This document shows positions 8,141-15,275 of a stretch of DNA of 32,865 bases, piece after piece; position 1 is the first letter of the stretch; the number at the start of each line of letters is the position of its first letter. Under the pieces are notes generated by a model, which saw only the letters and a program-made list of their open reading frames with translations, was not told the origin of the DNA and made no database searches. Made by a program: the position numbers and the translations under genes. Source of the stretch: Plesiocystis pacifica SIR-1 (GTDB lineage Bacteria > Myxococcota_A > Polyangia > Nannocystales > Nannocystaceae); assembly GCF_000170895.1 (NCBI RefSeq), contig NZ_ABCS01000108.1, forward strand, positions 1 to 32,865. The letters are read 5' to 3'.

Positions 8141-8779
8141 TCACAGCCGAGGAGAACAGCGCAGCCTGATCAACGCAGAGGCCACGGCGCCCCGCAACAG
8201 GTGGAGCGGATGCGCCATCAACTTCCGCATCACGTCATTCCCCAGAGAGCGGTTGAGGCTCGAATCGATCATCCGATAGTTCAGGGGATGGTCGGCCCCT
8301 CCCCGGCTCTTGGGCAGCCCGTGGTCCGCGTCGAGCCCGTCGAGGTTGATGCCTTTCTTCTTCAGCTGCTCGCGGTACGCGGCCGTCGTCATGCGCGTGC
8401 TGCACAGGTGCCCGGCGTAGTCCCAGGTCGCGGCCGCGAGCAGGGAGATGGTGACGAGGCGCCACCGTTTCTCCGCGGCCTCGTAGGCGGCCGCGGCCTG
8501 CCCAAAGGCCTGGGCGCTCTCCTCGGCCAGGGCGGTCGCGCGCTGGAGCCTCTCCTCCGCGGCCATGAGCTCGGACGAGACCGCGCCGTACAAGCCCACG
8601 AGCTCGTCGACCGAGGCCTCGAAGGCCGCCACGCGCTCGGACAAGTCCTCGATCGCCGCATCGTCCGCGTCTGCCCGATGCTCCAAGCGCTGGAGCCGTA
8701 CCTGCGCGGAGCTCGAGGCGCAGCCGACCATGTTCGCCGCCAACACGGCGACGACGACGACGCTCACTCCTCGACGCAT
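8141..8779 (-). CDS. Lipoprotein with coiled coil and HNH-like nuclease motif
   Basis: A 212-residue protein. Residues 1-20 form a lipoprotein signal with lipobox MVGC (Cys20). Residues 27-105 are a heptad-rich Ala/Glu/Leu coiled coil. A hydrophobic patch (about 108-120) follows, and then an HNH-like segment: LDADHGLPKSRGG, then HPLNYRMIDSSLNRSLGN, with Asp152-His153, Asn167 and Asn176 spaced as in the DH..P.S.GG...N...N pattern of HNH endonucleases. The gene overlaps the 3' end of the upstream lipoprotein gene by 16 bp, so the two are translated from one message. A nuclease motif on a lipid-anchored export protein is unusual: it could cut extracellular or incoming DNA, or be a degenerate domain used for binding. 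The signal is clear and the HNH reading is moderate. Confidence 0.75.
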   Translation of the reverse strand: MRRGVSVVVVAVLAANMVGCASSSAQVRLQRLEHRADADDAAIEDLSERVAAFEASVDELVGLYGAVSSELMAAEERLQRATALAEESAQAFGQAAAAYEAAEKRWRLVTISLLAAATWDYAGHLCSTRMTTAAYREQLKKKGINLDGLDADHGLPKSRGGADHPLNYRMIDSSLNRSLGNDVMRKLMAHPLHLLRGAVASALIRLRCSPRL

Positions 8780-9792
8780 TGGAACTTGATCCTGGCGGTA
8801 GCTTCCCCGTCCTCGAGGCTCGCGGGCTCGCGGGTGTCGATGGCCACGAGCGAACGAAACACCCCGATGTTCTCGGCGCTCTGGAGGTCGGCGTCGAGCA
8901 GCTGGATCGTCACCTTTTGCTGGGGTGCGACCCGGATGTCTCGGTCCGGCTCGTGCCGCCACGTCAGCCCCTCGTGCCGCTTCGACTCGTAGGTACCGCC
9001 CCCTTCGACCCGAATGAGGTAGGTCAGATCGGGCGCGCCCCCTCGGGCGTCCCAGGCCTGACCGTTCGCCTTTCGGGGCGGCGCAGAGAACTCGATCCAC
9101 TCGACGCGCTGGTCCGCGCAGACGGTCCGCCGGGCGACGGGGCGACTCCGGGGCTCGGGCTCGGCTGCCGAGGGCTTTGGTGGCTCCGGCCGCTCGGGCA
9201 AGACGAGCTCCGGCGGCGCCGTGCAAGTCGGTGCCCTCGTGAGCCCGTACTCGGCCAGGACGAGGCTCTCCATCTCGTTGACCTGGGACGCGCAGCGGGG
9301 AATGTCTCCGCACTTCTCCCGAGTCGCGTAGCCAAGCGCAGCACCTCCGCCGCAGCCAACGAGCGCCGCCGGAGCGGCCGCACCGCCCGTCACGACCGCC
9401 GCACCGACGCCGAGCAGACAGCCAAGCGCCGCCCCAGCCGCGGTGTCGCGCTCGTTCTCGGCCACGCACTGCGCGTGCGCGGAGATGTCCTGAAAACACT
9501 GGGCCCGATAGAGCACGGTCTTGGCGTCGATCGTCGCGCGGGTCACCTTGCAGTCGTGGTACGCGACGCGAGCCTTCGCGTGATCGACCTTCAGCTCGGC
9601 CCGCGTGATCTGGTGCTCGAGCTCGTCGAGCCGCTGGCGACGCTCGGCCTCCTCTTCCTCGAGGGAAGACAGCCGCGCCTCGAAGCCCGTCGGAGCGCAG
9701 CCGAGCGAGGCCACGAGTCCGCACAGTCCAAGCCAGGCGACCCACGAGCCCGGTCGTGCTCGCTCCCCTCTCGACCTTCTCGCCCGCGCCAC
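8764..9792 (-). CDS. Lipoprotein with coiled coil, glycine-zipper segment and C-terminal beta domain
   Basis: A 342-residue protein with a basic N-terminus, hydrophobic core and lipobox ASLGC (Cys32). A coiled coil (about residues 38-75, EEEEAERRQRLDELEHQI) follows. Next is a region with paired cysteines and a Gly/Ala-rich hydrophobic segment (about 128-175) of the glycine-zipper type, which can insert in or associate with membranes. After a Pro/Glu linker, the C-terminal 110 residues are beta-rich (LTYLIRVEGGGTY, KVTIQLLDADLQ) and look like a C2 or other small beta-sandwich. The architecture parallels that of the genes on both sides, suggesting a set of envelope proteins that work together. 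No enzyme motif is visible. The upstream gene ends 110 bp away on the same strand. Confidence 0.75.
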   Translation of the reverse strand: MARARRSRGERARPGSWVAWLGLCGLVASLGCAPTGFEARLSSLEEEEAERRQRLDELEHQITRAELKVDHAKARVAYHDCKVTRATIDAKTVLYRAQCFQDISAHAQCVAENERDTAAGAALGCLLGVGAAVVTGGAAAPAALVGCGGGAALGYATREKCGDIPRCASQVNEMESLVLAEYGLTRAPTCTAPPELVLPERPEPPKPSAAEPEPRSRPVARRTVCADQRVEWIEFSAPPRKANGQAWDARGGAPDLTYLIRVEGGGTYESKRHEGLTWRHEPDRDIRVAPQQKVTIQLLDADLQSAENIGVFRSLVAIDTREPASLEDGEATARIKFQCVEE

Positions 9793-9902
9793 GACTCAGG
9801 CTAGCGAGGAGTCCCCCGGACAAACAAGCGCTACAGATACTCAGCACAGCCCCAGTCTGGGCCTCTCCCACACCCGGACCACCGCGAAAGTGGGGTCCAG
9901 CG

Positions 9903-10739
9903 TCACCCGTGAATGAGCCGCGGAGCGGGAACATCCAGCGCAGACCTGGGCCGCTGCACGTCGACGCGCCCGCCGTCGCTTTCGGCACCGTCAGGCTCGT
10001 TCGGCTCCTGCGCCTCTTTTGCCTCCTTGGGCCCGCTCGGCTGCCCCGAGTCGGGAGACACCACCGTGCCCAGAATCTCGTGATCACTCGCGCAGTGAGC
10101 GAAGGCCACGTGCGCCTTCCCGAGCGCCTCGCCTTTCTCGTCACTACCCTCAGCGGCGTGCTTCCAAACAGCCAGCTCGCTCATCCCCTTCGTCCAGTAC
10201 TGCCACGCGAGGGCGCTATCTCCATTTTGTTTGGTCGTCGTTGGCAAGACGCTGACGATTCCGGTCATGATGCCCGCCACGGCTGTCAACGCCGCCACAC
10301 CCGCCATCACCCCCGTGAGCGAGGAGGACGGAGCGTCACTACCGGCCACGACGGCCCCGAGCGTGGCCGTCGCGCCTCCGCTAACCCCGGTTACAATCGC
10401 CCCCGCCACGGAGAGCCCAAACCGAGACTTCTCCACTTTTTCGCGGCGCTCGTTTCGCTTGTAGATTTTCCACTGACATTCGCACGCCGCATAGACCGTC
10501 TCGACGGGAAGGCCGCTCTCCCAATACTCCTTCCACGGTGAGATCAGGCGGTTCTCCTCATTCGTAACATCGCAGGAGCTCGCCGCCTCCCCTTTCTCCC
10601 CCTTGGGCTTGTTGTACACCCACTCGGTGACGGCCTGGGGCGCCCTGTAGTCAAACATGGACGCGCACCCTGCCACGCAAAAGCCGAGCACGAGCGCGAG
10701 GAGGCGTACCGGCAGTTTCGCTATCATCACGAATACCAT
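9903..10739 (-). CDS. Lipoprotein with two glycine-rich hydrophobic segments
   Basis: A 278-residue protein. From the ATG at 10739 the N-terminus reads as a lipoprotein signal ending VAGC (Cys25); a start at 10727 would also keep the signal. The mature N-terminal region has three cysteines (one pair as CECQ) and a Lys/Arg-rich stretch (KIYKRNERREKVEK). Two Gly/Ala/Val-rich hydrophobic segments follow (about residues 90-112 and 125-148), then a helical Trp-containing region and an acidic, Pro/Glu-rich tail. Glycine-zipper segments in a lipoprotein suggest association with the outer membrane or self-assembly. It is the first of three lipoprotein genes in a row on this strand. I do not recognise the family. 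Confidence 0.7.
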   Translation of the reverse strand: MVFVMIAKLPVRLLALVLGFCVAGCASMFDYRAPQAVTEWVYNKPKGEKGEAASSCDVTNEENRLISPWKEYWESGLPVETVYAACECQWKIYKRNERREKVEKSRFGLSVAGAIVTGVSGGATATLGAVVAGSDAPSSSLTGVMAGVAALTAVAGIMTGIVSVLPTTTKQNGDSALAWQYWTKGMSELAVWKHAAEGSDEKGEALGKAHVAFAHCASDHEILGTVVSPDSGQPSGPKEAKEAQEPNEPDGAESDGGRVDVQRPRSALDVPAPRLIHG

Positions 10740-10878
10740 GATAGCCGACCCAGACATCGCGCAACAGCGCCTCTCGGGGCTCTGCGGCCTCCTTCAGCGT
10801 GAGGGGCTGAACCCGAGACGAGGGCCGAAGGTGGGCCGCGGAGCGCTCGCCGAGAGGGCTCCGAGGAACAACGACTCG

Positions 10879-11550
10879 TCATGAGGCGCGGGGCATGAGC
10901 CCACTCGCGCGCGCAATGTTTTGATGGAAGGCGCTGACCGTCCGGGCGTGCCCAGCCGGATACAACCATCCCCGGATCCGCTGCGCGCACTGGTACCACG
11001 TCTCGTGCCGAATCACCGTCTCGCCGCGGAGCTCCGCAAAGCTCATTCGTTGCTTGCCACGGGTGTTGCCGCCGGCGAGGTAGGTGAACTCGATGATCTT
11101 CGCGGCGGCGTCGATCCGGGTGAGCTCGACGCCGACCGCCATCTCGAACCCGAACACCTCCAAGTCGAGGTAGAAGCCGGTCCCCTCCTGCTGTGGAACG
11201 GCCACGTCGCTCGTTCGGGGATAGATCGCCCCTGTCGCTCGGGAGTAGGCAAAGGCGTAGCGGATCCCACCGCCGTCCCAGCCTCTGCACGGGTCCGAGC
11301 AGGTGTAGGCCGTCCACACCGCGTCGAGCGACGCGCCGTAGCGAACGCGCATGTCGTGGTAGCGAAACGCCGACTCGAGCTCGCGTTGGTCCATGCCCTC
11401 CGTCGACAAGCGCAGCTGCGCGACTGAGCCCATGCTCGGGACGCCAGCAACCTCCAACCGCTCGCGCATCGGGGCAGACAGGCCCCGAAAATAGTCCGCG
11501 TCGAGGAACCCGACCTTGGGGACCTCGAGCGGTGTGTCGGGGCCTCGCAT
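10879..11550 (-). CDS. Unrecognised cytoplasmic protein
   Basis: A 223-residue protein without a signal or membrane segment. The N-terminal quarter is helical (FLDADYFRGLSAPMRERLEV); the rest is beta-rich, with alternating strands such as GFYLDLEVFGFEMAVGVELT and AKIIEFTYLAGG, and a conserved-looking ETWYQ near the end. The strand-rich half could be a helix-grip or lipocalin-like cup that holds a ligand, but there is no diagnostic motif. It lies 139 bp upstream of the three lipoprotein genes on the same strand and could be the first gene of their operon. It is divergent from an interrupted lipoprotein gene across 174 bp of promoter region. Coding is supported by GC bias and length only. Confidence 0.65.
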   Translation of the reverse strand: MRGPDTPLEVPKVGFLDADYFRGLSAPMRERLEVAGVPSMGSVAQLRLSTEGMDQRELESAFRYHDMRVRYGASLDAVWTAYTCSDPCRGWDGGGIRYAFAYSRATGAIYPRTSDVAVPQQEGTGFYLDLEVFGFEMAVGVELTRIDAAAKIIEFTYLAGGNTRGKQRMSFAELRGETVIRHETWYQCAQRIRGWLYPAGHARTVSAFHQNIARASGLMPRAS

Positions 11551-11687
11551 GGCGCCGACTCTACGACAGCCGGCCCGCCGTGTCCGCTACGCCGTAGATG
11601 CACCTCAACGACGCTTGCTCCCACCACCACAGCGAGGAGCCGCCAGCTCGAGGCAGGCCGCGATGTCGGCCCCACGGCTACGTAGAT

Positions 11688-11702
11688 CCTGTTAGGAACA
11701 GG
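11688..11702. promoter_or_regulatory. Inverted repeat upstream of the interrupted lipoprotein gene
   Basis: CCTGTT-AGG-AACAGG is a perfect 6-bp inverted repeat, 22 bp before the ATG at 11725 in a divergent promoter region. It could be an operator for either direction, or chance; no bound protein can be named. Confidence 0.35.
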
Positions 11703-11724
11703 CTGACTCCGCGTATAGACCCCC

Positions 11725-12957
11725 GTGTGGCACGCTCGCCTCGCCATCTTGGGCTCTCTCGGCATCGCTGCATGTGCGAGCCCACCCATCGCCAGGCCCG
11801 TGAGCCTCGATGGGCAGTGCACCCCAGTATCGTGCCCGCTTGGCCACATGCGCTCGCAAGGCTGGCGCTGGAGCGCGCGCTTCGACGGCGGCACGGTCAT
11901 ACTGCTCGAAGAGCGCCCCCAGCTCCAGCAAAACGAAATCTCATCCGCCGAGATGAGCTGGCGCCACGACACCGCGACTCCAAGCATCCACGTCACGACC
12001 AGCGCGGGCGACGACACCCAAGTAACAGGCTTGGGCGAAGTCAAGGGCCAGGTGGCCGGGGCCCTCCCGCTCCCCGATGGGTTCTTGATCGCCCTCGCAC
12101 CGTCGCGTGAATATTTTCGTGGCCCACACCACGCCTTCCCGGCGGAGCCCTTCCCCGTGGAAGTGTCCCGTGTCGTAGGGACCTAGGTCAGCTGGACCCA
12201 GCGAATCTGGATGTCTTCGGAGGTTCACGAGCCAGCCATGAACCTCGCGCTAGCGGCCACGGCGGAGCAGTTGGCGGTCGCCTACCTCGTCGACGGTTCC
12301 GAGAGATTCGAGCCGGACTTCACCATTGAACGGCGCTCCCCCACGACCGGCGAGCTGCTCGAGCGAGAGACCCACTCGAACGCGAGCACCTACGCGTCCT
12401 TCACCCTCCACTACACCACAAAGGGCCTGCAGTTCGCCTGGTCCCCTTCGAGCAGCCTGGCTGAAACCCGGATGTTCATGACTGTCGTCGGGTACGAGCC
12501 CGCCCCGCTCCCACGCTCACTCATCAACGGAGACGTCACGATGACGTCCACGGGAGAACTCGTGGTCGAGCGTCCCTCCCTCGCTCGCGGCAGCGTCCGC
12601 GTGGGAGGGCGCCCGATCGCCCGTTTGGTCGGGCGCCGCGTGTTCGCATCCGACCTGTCGGTGATCGAGAGCGACGCAGGAAGCGCTGTCGTGTTCTTCG
12701 GCTCCGAATTCGATGGCCAGCGCCGACGGGGCTACCAGATGGTCATTGGTGATGGTGGCGTCGGGCTTCGCCTGTCGAAAAAATTGGAGAACTGGCGCGA
12801 CATCCCGCCCATGGGCCGCCTCCTCCCCATCGATAGATCCCGAGTGCTGCACATCAGCGGGACACGGGGCCACGTCGCGGGTGCGGTCATTGGTTGCGAG
12901 GGGAGCTCAGCCCTCGACGGCCTGACCTGTGCGACACCCAGAGAGCGGACCTTCTGA
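11725..12957 (+). pseudogene. Lipoprotein gene interrupted by one in-frame TAG
   Basis: Two open stretches in the same frame, 11725-12186 and 12187-12957, are separated only by a TAG at 12184-12186. The first part begins with a lipoprotein signal (lipobox IAAC, Cys17) and gives 153 residues of beta-rich protein ending SRVVGT. Reading on through the stop gives VSWTQRIWMSSEVHEPAM and then more of the same beta-strand-rich, propeller-like sequence (LAVAYLVDGSERFEP) to the TGA at 12957. Nothing else is lost at the junction. The simplest reading is one gene of about 410 codons inactivated by a nonsense change. A restart at the ATG codons at 12211 or 12238 would make an unexported fragment. Sequencing error or readthrough cannot be excluded. 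Confidence 0.65.
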
Positions 12958-13435
12958 GCCTCGGCCGACGCTTGGAGCACGCTCGGCAGCCTCCTCGCCG
13001 ACCTGGGAGTTCTCCCGAGCTCGAGCCTCTGGACCTCTCGTCGACAGTGGCGTGCCGCCCTGACCCACGCGAAGAGTTCTCCAAGCACTTCTGGGACGCC
13101 GTGTCTCGGCAAAAGCGATGAGAAGGCATCCGCGACATCACTGTCCCTTGCACTCTCAAAGAGCCATCTCGCGCAGTTTGTCGCGGAGCTCGAGCAGGCG
13201 ATGGAGTCAGGGGACTCCCCCTGCGAAGCTCCTCGAGCGAGATCGCCTCGCCACCGTGGACCCTGGGCGCACCCCCGTGGGTTGGTGCCTCCCTGCCCCA
13301 CGTCCTAGACTCGAGCCCCACGAACGATGTGTGCGGACACTCCCAAGCACTTTTGATCCACCAACCCTTGACCCTCGCCCTCGGCCGCGATACACACCCG
13401 CTCCCGGCACGAGGAACTCAACTGCCGGACCCCAG
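12958..13435. other. 478-bp stretch without a convincing gene
   Basis: Between the interrupted lipoprotein gene and the tRNA there is GC-rich sequence with open frames on both strands, but none has a ribosome-binding site, sustained codon bias or recognisable motif. A minus-strand segment near 13150-13205 reads like a short helical C-terminus (LLELRDKLREMAL) and may be a gene remnant. The last 100 bp should contain the tRNA promoter, but no clear -35/-10 pair stands out. Confidence 0.5.
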
Positions 13436-13508
13436 GGGGGCATAGCTCAGTTGGGAGAGCATCGCACTGGCAGTGCGAAGGTCAGGAGTTCAAGTCTCCT
13501 TGCCTCCA
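13436..13508 (+). tRNA. tRNA-Ala (anticodon GGC)
   Basis: A 73-nt sequence folds into a full cloverleaf. The acceptor stem GGGGGCA pairs with TGCCTCC and includes the G3:U70 pair that identifies alanine tRNA. The D stem is GCTC/GAGC, the anticodon stem TCGCA/TGCGA with loop CTGGCAG (anticodon GGC), the variable loop AGGTC, and the T stem AGGAG/CTCCT around TTCAAGT. The discriminator base is A. CCA is not encoded. A recombinase gene begins its 3' end 101 bp downstream, which makes this tRNA the probable integration target of the island to its right. Confidence 0.95.
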
Positions 13509-13511
13509 TCC

Positions 13512-13542
13512 CCTAAAACGCTGAAATCACTCAGCTTTTAGG
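13512..13542 (+). terminator. Stem-loop after the tRNA, probable terminator
   Basis: CCTAAAA, one bulged C, then GCTGA, a 6-nt loop and TCAGC-TTTTAGG form a 12-bp stem starting 3 bp after the tRNA. The A-rich left arm and T-rich right arm would let it work in both directions, for the tRNA and for the facing integrase gene. There is no long T tract after it. Confidence 0.6.
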
Positions 13543-13609
13543 TTTCACCGGAGCCCGTCTCCAGAATGTCTCCAAAACAACGGAGCATCCTGGATGCGGG
13601 TTTTCCAGT

Positions 13610-14863
13610 TTAAGGGTCGTCCGACCCCGACCCTCCGCTCCCAGCCCCGCTCCCGTTGGCCGCCTGAGCCCAGCTCGGCCGGGCCCGGTTGAGCAGCCCG
13701 ATCGACGACTCGAGCGCCGCCGGTGACAGGTGCATGTAGCCCTGCGTCGTCAGGAGATCTCGGTGTCCCGCGAGCTCCATGATCGCTCGCGCGGGAGCCC
13801 CGCGCATGGCGAGGTGCGAGCAGAAGGTGTGCCGCAGCGTGTGCGGCCCCAGGTCCGGCAGGTTGGCCCGGCGCAGCGCCTTGTCCAGCCAGTAGCGCTG
13901 GTACCTCGGCGACATCACCTTGCCCGCTGCGTAGCCCCCGTCTCGGTAGAAGACCAGCGGCCCCCGCAGGTGTCGATGCGCACTCAGGGCCTGCGCCACT
14001 GCGTCCGTCATCGGCACCCGCCGGATCTTGTCGTGCTTCGGCAGCAGGAAGCTGCCCTTGTGTTCGTTGCGCTCGATCGTCAGCCGTTGACGCTGGAAGT
14101 CCACCGAGGTCCAGTGCAGCGCCCGGACCTCGCCCGGTCGCATGCCCGCGTCACCGCCGAGCAAGACCATGAGCTGAACCCACGGTTCGACCTTGCCGGC
14201 CGCCGCCACCAGCCGCTCGTACTCGTCGAAGTCGAAGAACGCGGCCTCGCGCTTGGTGACCTTGAGCAGCCGGATCCTCGCCGGCATCTCCTCGAGGATC
14301 TTCCACTCCACCGCGCACTTGAGCATGGTGTTGAGGGTCGTCAGCACGTTGTTGACGGTCTTGTTGCTCATCGAGCTCATCGAGCCTTTGAGCCGCTGCA
14401 CCGTCTCGTTGTCGATCTGGTCGAGGCGCATCTCCCCGAGCTTGGGGATGAGGTGCGCGTTCAGATGCGACTCCTTGCTCTCGATCGTGCTTGGCTTTTG
14501 TCGGTTCGCTCGCACGTAGCCGTCCATGTAGCGCGGAGCGAACTCCGCGAGCGTCGGCACCTTCTTCCTTCGCTTCCCCTGGTCCTTGGTCGAGGATCCA
14601 CGCCGCCCCGGGGATGAGCGGCGGCGAGACCCCCGAGGCCCACCCTTGGACCTCGTCTCGCGCTCAGCCCCCTCGCTCGTCGAGGGTGCCTCCAGCGCCT
14701 CCAGCAACAAGTCGCGCTCTCGCGCCCGCCCCCAGGCCATGGATCCGGACTTCGACGTCACCGGCGACTTGAGCCGGCGGCGCAGGGTCCGTCCTTGTTC
14801 GAGGGTGATCACGATGTCGACTTCCCAGCCGCCCCTTCGGTACGGCCTGACTTTCACGGTCAT
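13610..14863 (-). CDS. Tyrosine recombinase (phage-type integrase)
   Basis: A 417-residue site-specific recombinase. Catalytic residues are visible in order: Arg242 in AGMRPGEVRALHW, a Lys around 275-279 in the beta-hairpin, His341 and Arg344 in PHTLRHTF, His367 in AGHRD, and the nucleophile Tyr376 in GYMHLS. A SAM-like core-binding domain spans about 104-190 (LAEFAPRYMDGYV to ILEEMP). The N-terminus has an arm-type DNA-binding domain, then an unusual 30-residue very basic linker (about 68-101: RGSRRRSSPGRRGS) not typical of the family. A Gly/Ser tail follows the catalytic domain. It points toward tRNA-Ala(GGC), the usual arrangement for an integrase whose attachment site is the tRNA 3' end. 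The excisionase-like gene lies 115 bp upstream on the same strand. Confidence 0.93.
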   Translation of the reverse strand: MTVKVRPYRRGGWEVDIVITLEQGRTLRRRLKSPVTSKSGSMAWGRARERDLLLEALEAPSTSEGAERETRSKGGPRGSRRRSSPGRRGSSTKDQGKRRKKVPTLAEFAPRYMDGYVRANRQKPSTIESKESHLNAHLIPKLGEMRLDQIDNETVQRLKGSMSSMSNKTVNNVLTTLNTMLKCAVEWKILEEMPARIRLLKVTKREAAFFDFDEYERLVAAAGKVEPWVQLMVLLGGDAGMRPGEVRALHWTSVDFQRQRLTIERNEHKGSFLLPKHDKIRRVPMTDAVAQALSAHRHLRGPLVFYRDGGYAAGKVMSPRYQRYWLDKALRRANLPDLGPHTLRHTFCSHLAMRGAPARAIMELAGHRDLLTTQGYMHLSPAALESSIGLLNRARPSWAQAANGSGAGSGGSGSDDP

Positions 14864-14978
14864 CTGTCTCTCCAGACCGCGAGAAGCCCGTCTTCGGGAC
14901 CAGCCTAGCAGCGAGCCCGCCCCTGCGCGAGGACGGGCTCTCAGCGCCTCATGGCAGGCACGGGGGAGGGGTTTGCCC

Positions 14979-15194
14979 TCAGACTCCAGACTCGCGCTGG
15001 GCCTCGAGCCAACCCAGCAACGAGTCGCGGTGAAAGCGGACGCGCCGCCCGATCCGGGTCACGCCGGGGAGCTCGCCGCGATCGACCATGCAGTACACCG
15101 CCTTTCGGCTAACCCGAAGGAGGGCGGCGACCTCGTCTGCGTTTAGGAGGTAGGGCAGTCCCGTGAGGCTGGTATGTGCCTTTTGAACGGGCAT
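14979..15194 (-). CDS. Excisionase-type helix-turn-helix protein
   Basis: A 71-residue protein that is almost entirely one winged helix-turn-helix of the MerR/excisionase (HTH_17) type: LLNADEVAALLRVSRKAVYCMV, then GELPGVTRIGRRVRF and HRDSLLGWLEAQ. Proteins of this size next to an integrase act as recombination directionality factors or as regulators of the integrase. The start ATG (15194) lies inside a 7-bp inverted repeat, which may provide self-control. It precedes the integrase on the same strand, so the two are probably one unit. The domain is clear; whether it is a true directionality factor or only a regulator cannot be told from sequence. Confidence 0.88.
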   Translation of the reverse strand: MPVQKAHTSLTGLPYLLNADEVAALLRVSRKAVYCMVDRGELPGVTRIGRRVRFHRDSLLGWLEAQRESGV

Positions 15195-15216
15195 CTTCGC
15201 CTAATGATTATGCCCG
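15188..15216. promoter_or_regulatory. Inverted repeat over the excisionase start codon
   Basis: CGGGCAT (15188-15194) and ATGCCCG (15210-15216) are perfect 7-bp arms separated by 15 bp. One arm contains the start codon of the HTH gene on the minus strand. It could be a binding site for that protein or an mRNA hairpin that hides the start. Confidence 0.45.
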
Positions 15217-15275
15217 CAATAAACATTACGACAAGCCCACTTCGAGGTGGGGTGGGGGGGGCACCTTCCACCTTT

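Noticed and set aside
5297..8992. A 1231-codon open frame on the plus strand across the P450 gene and its neighbours
   Set aside because: It is a shadow in high-GC DNA: rich in Arg/Pro/His without domains, crossing the well-supported P450 frame and two minus-strand lipoprotein genes.
8141..10144. A single 667-codon minus-strand gene
   Set aside because: Only its last 212 codons look like protein, beginning with a lipoprotein signal at 8779; the earlier part is out of frame with the well-supported lipoprotein gene 8764-9792.
12732..13321. Minus-strand genes in the region before the tRNA
   Set aside because: Several overlapping open frames exist, but none has a ribosome-binding site, consistent codon bias or a motif, and they overlap the lipoprotein frame; at most a gene remnant.
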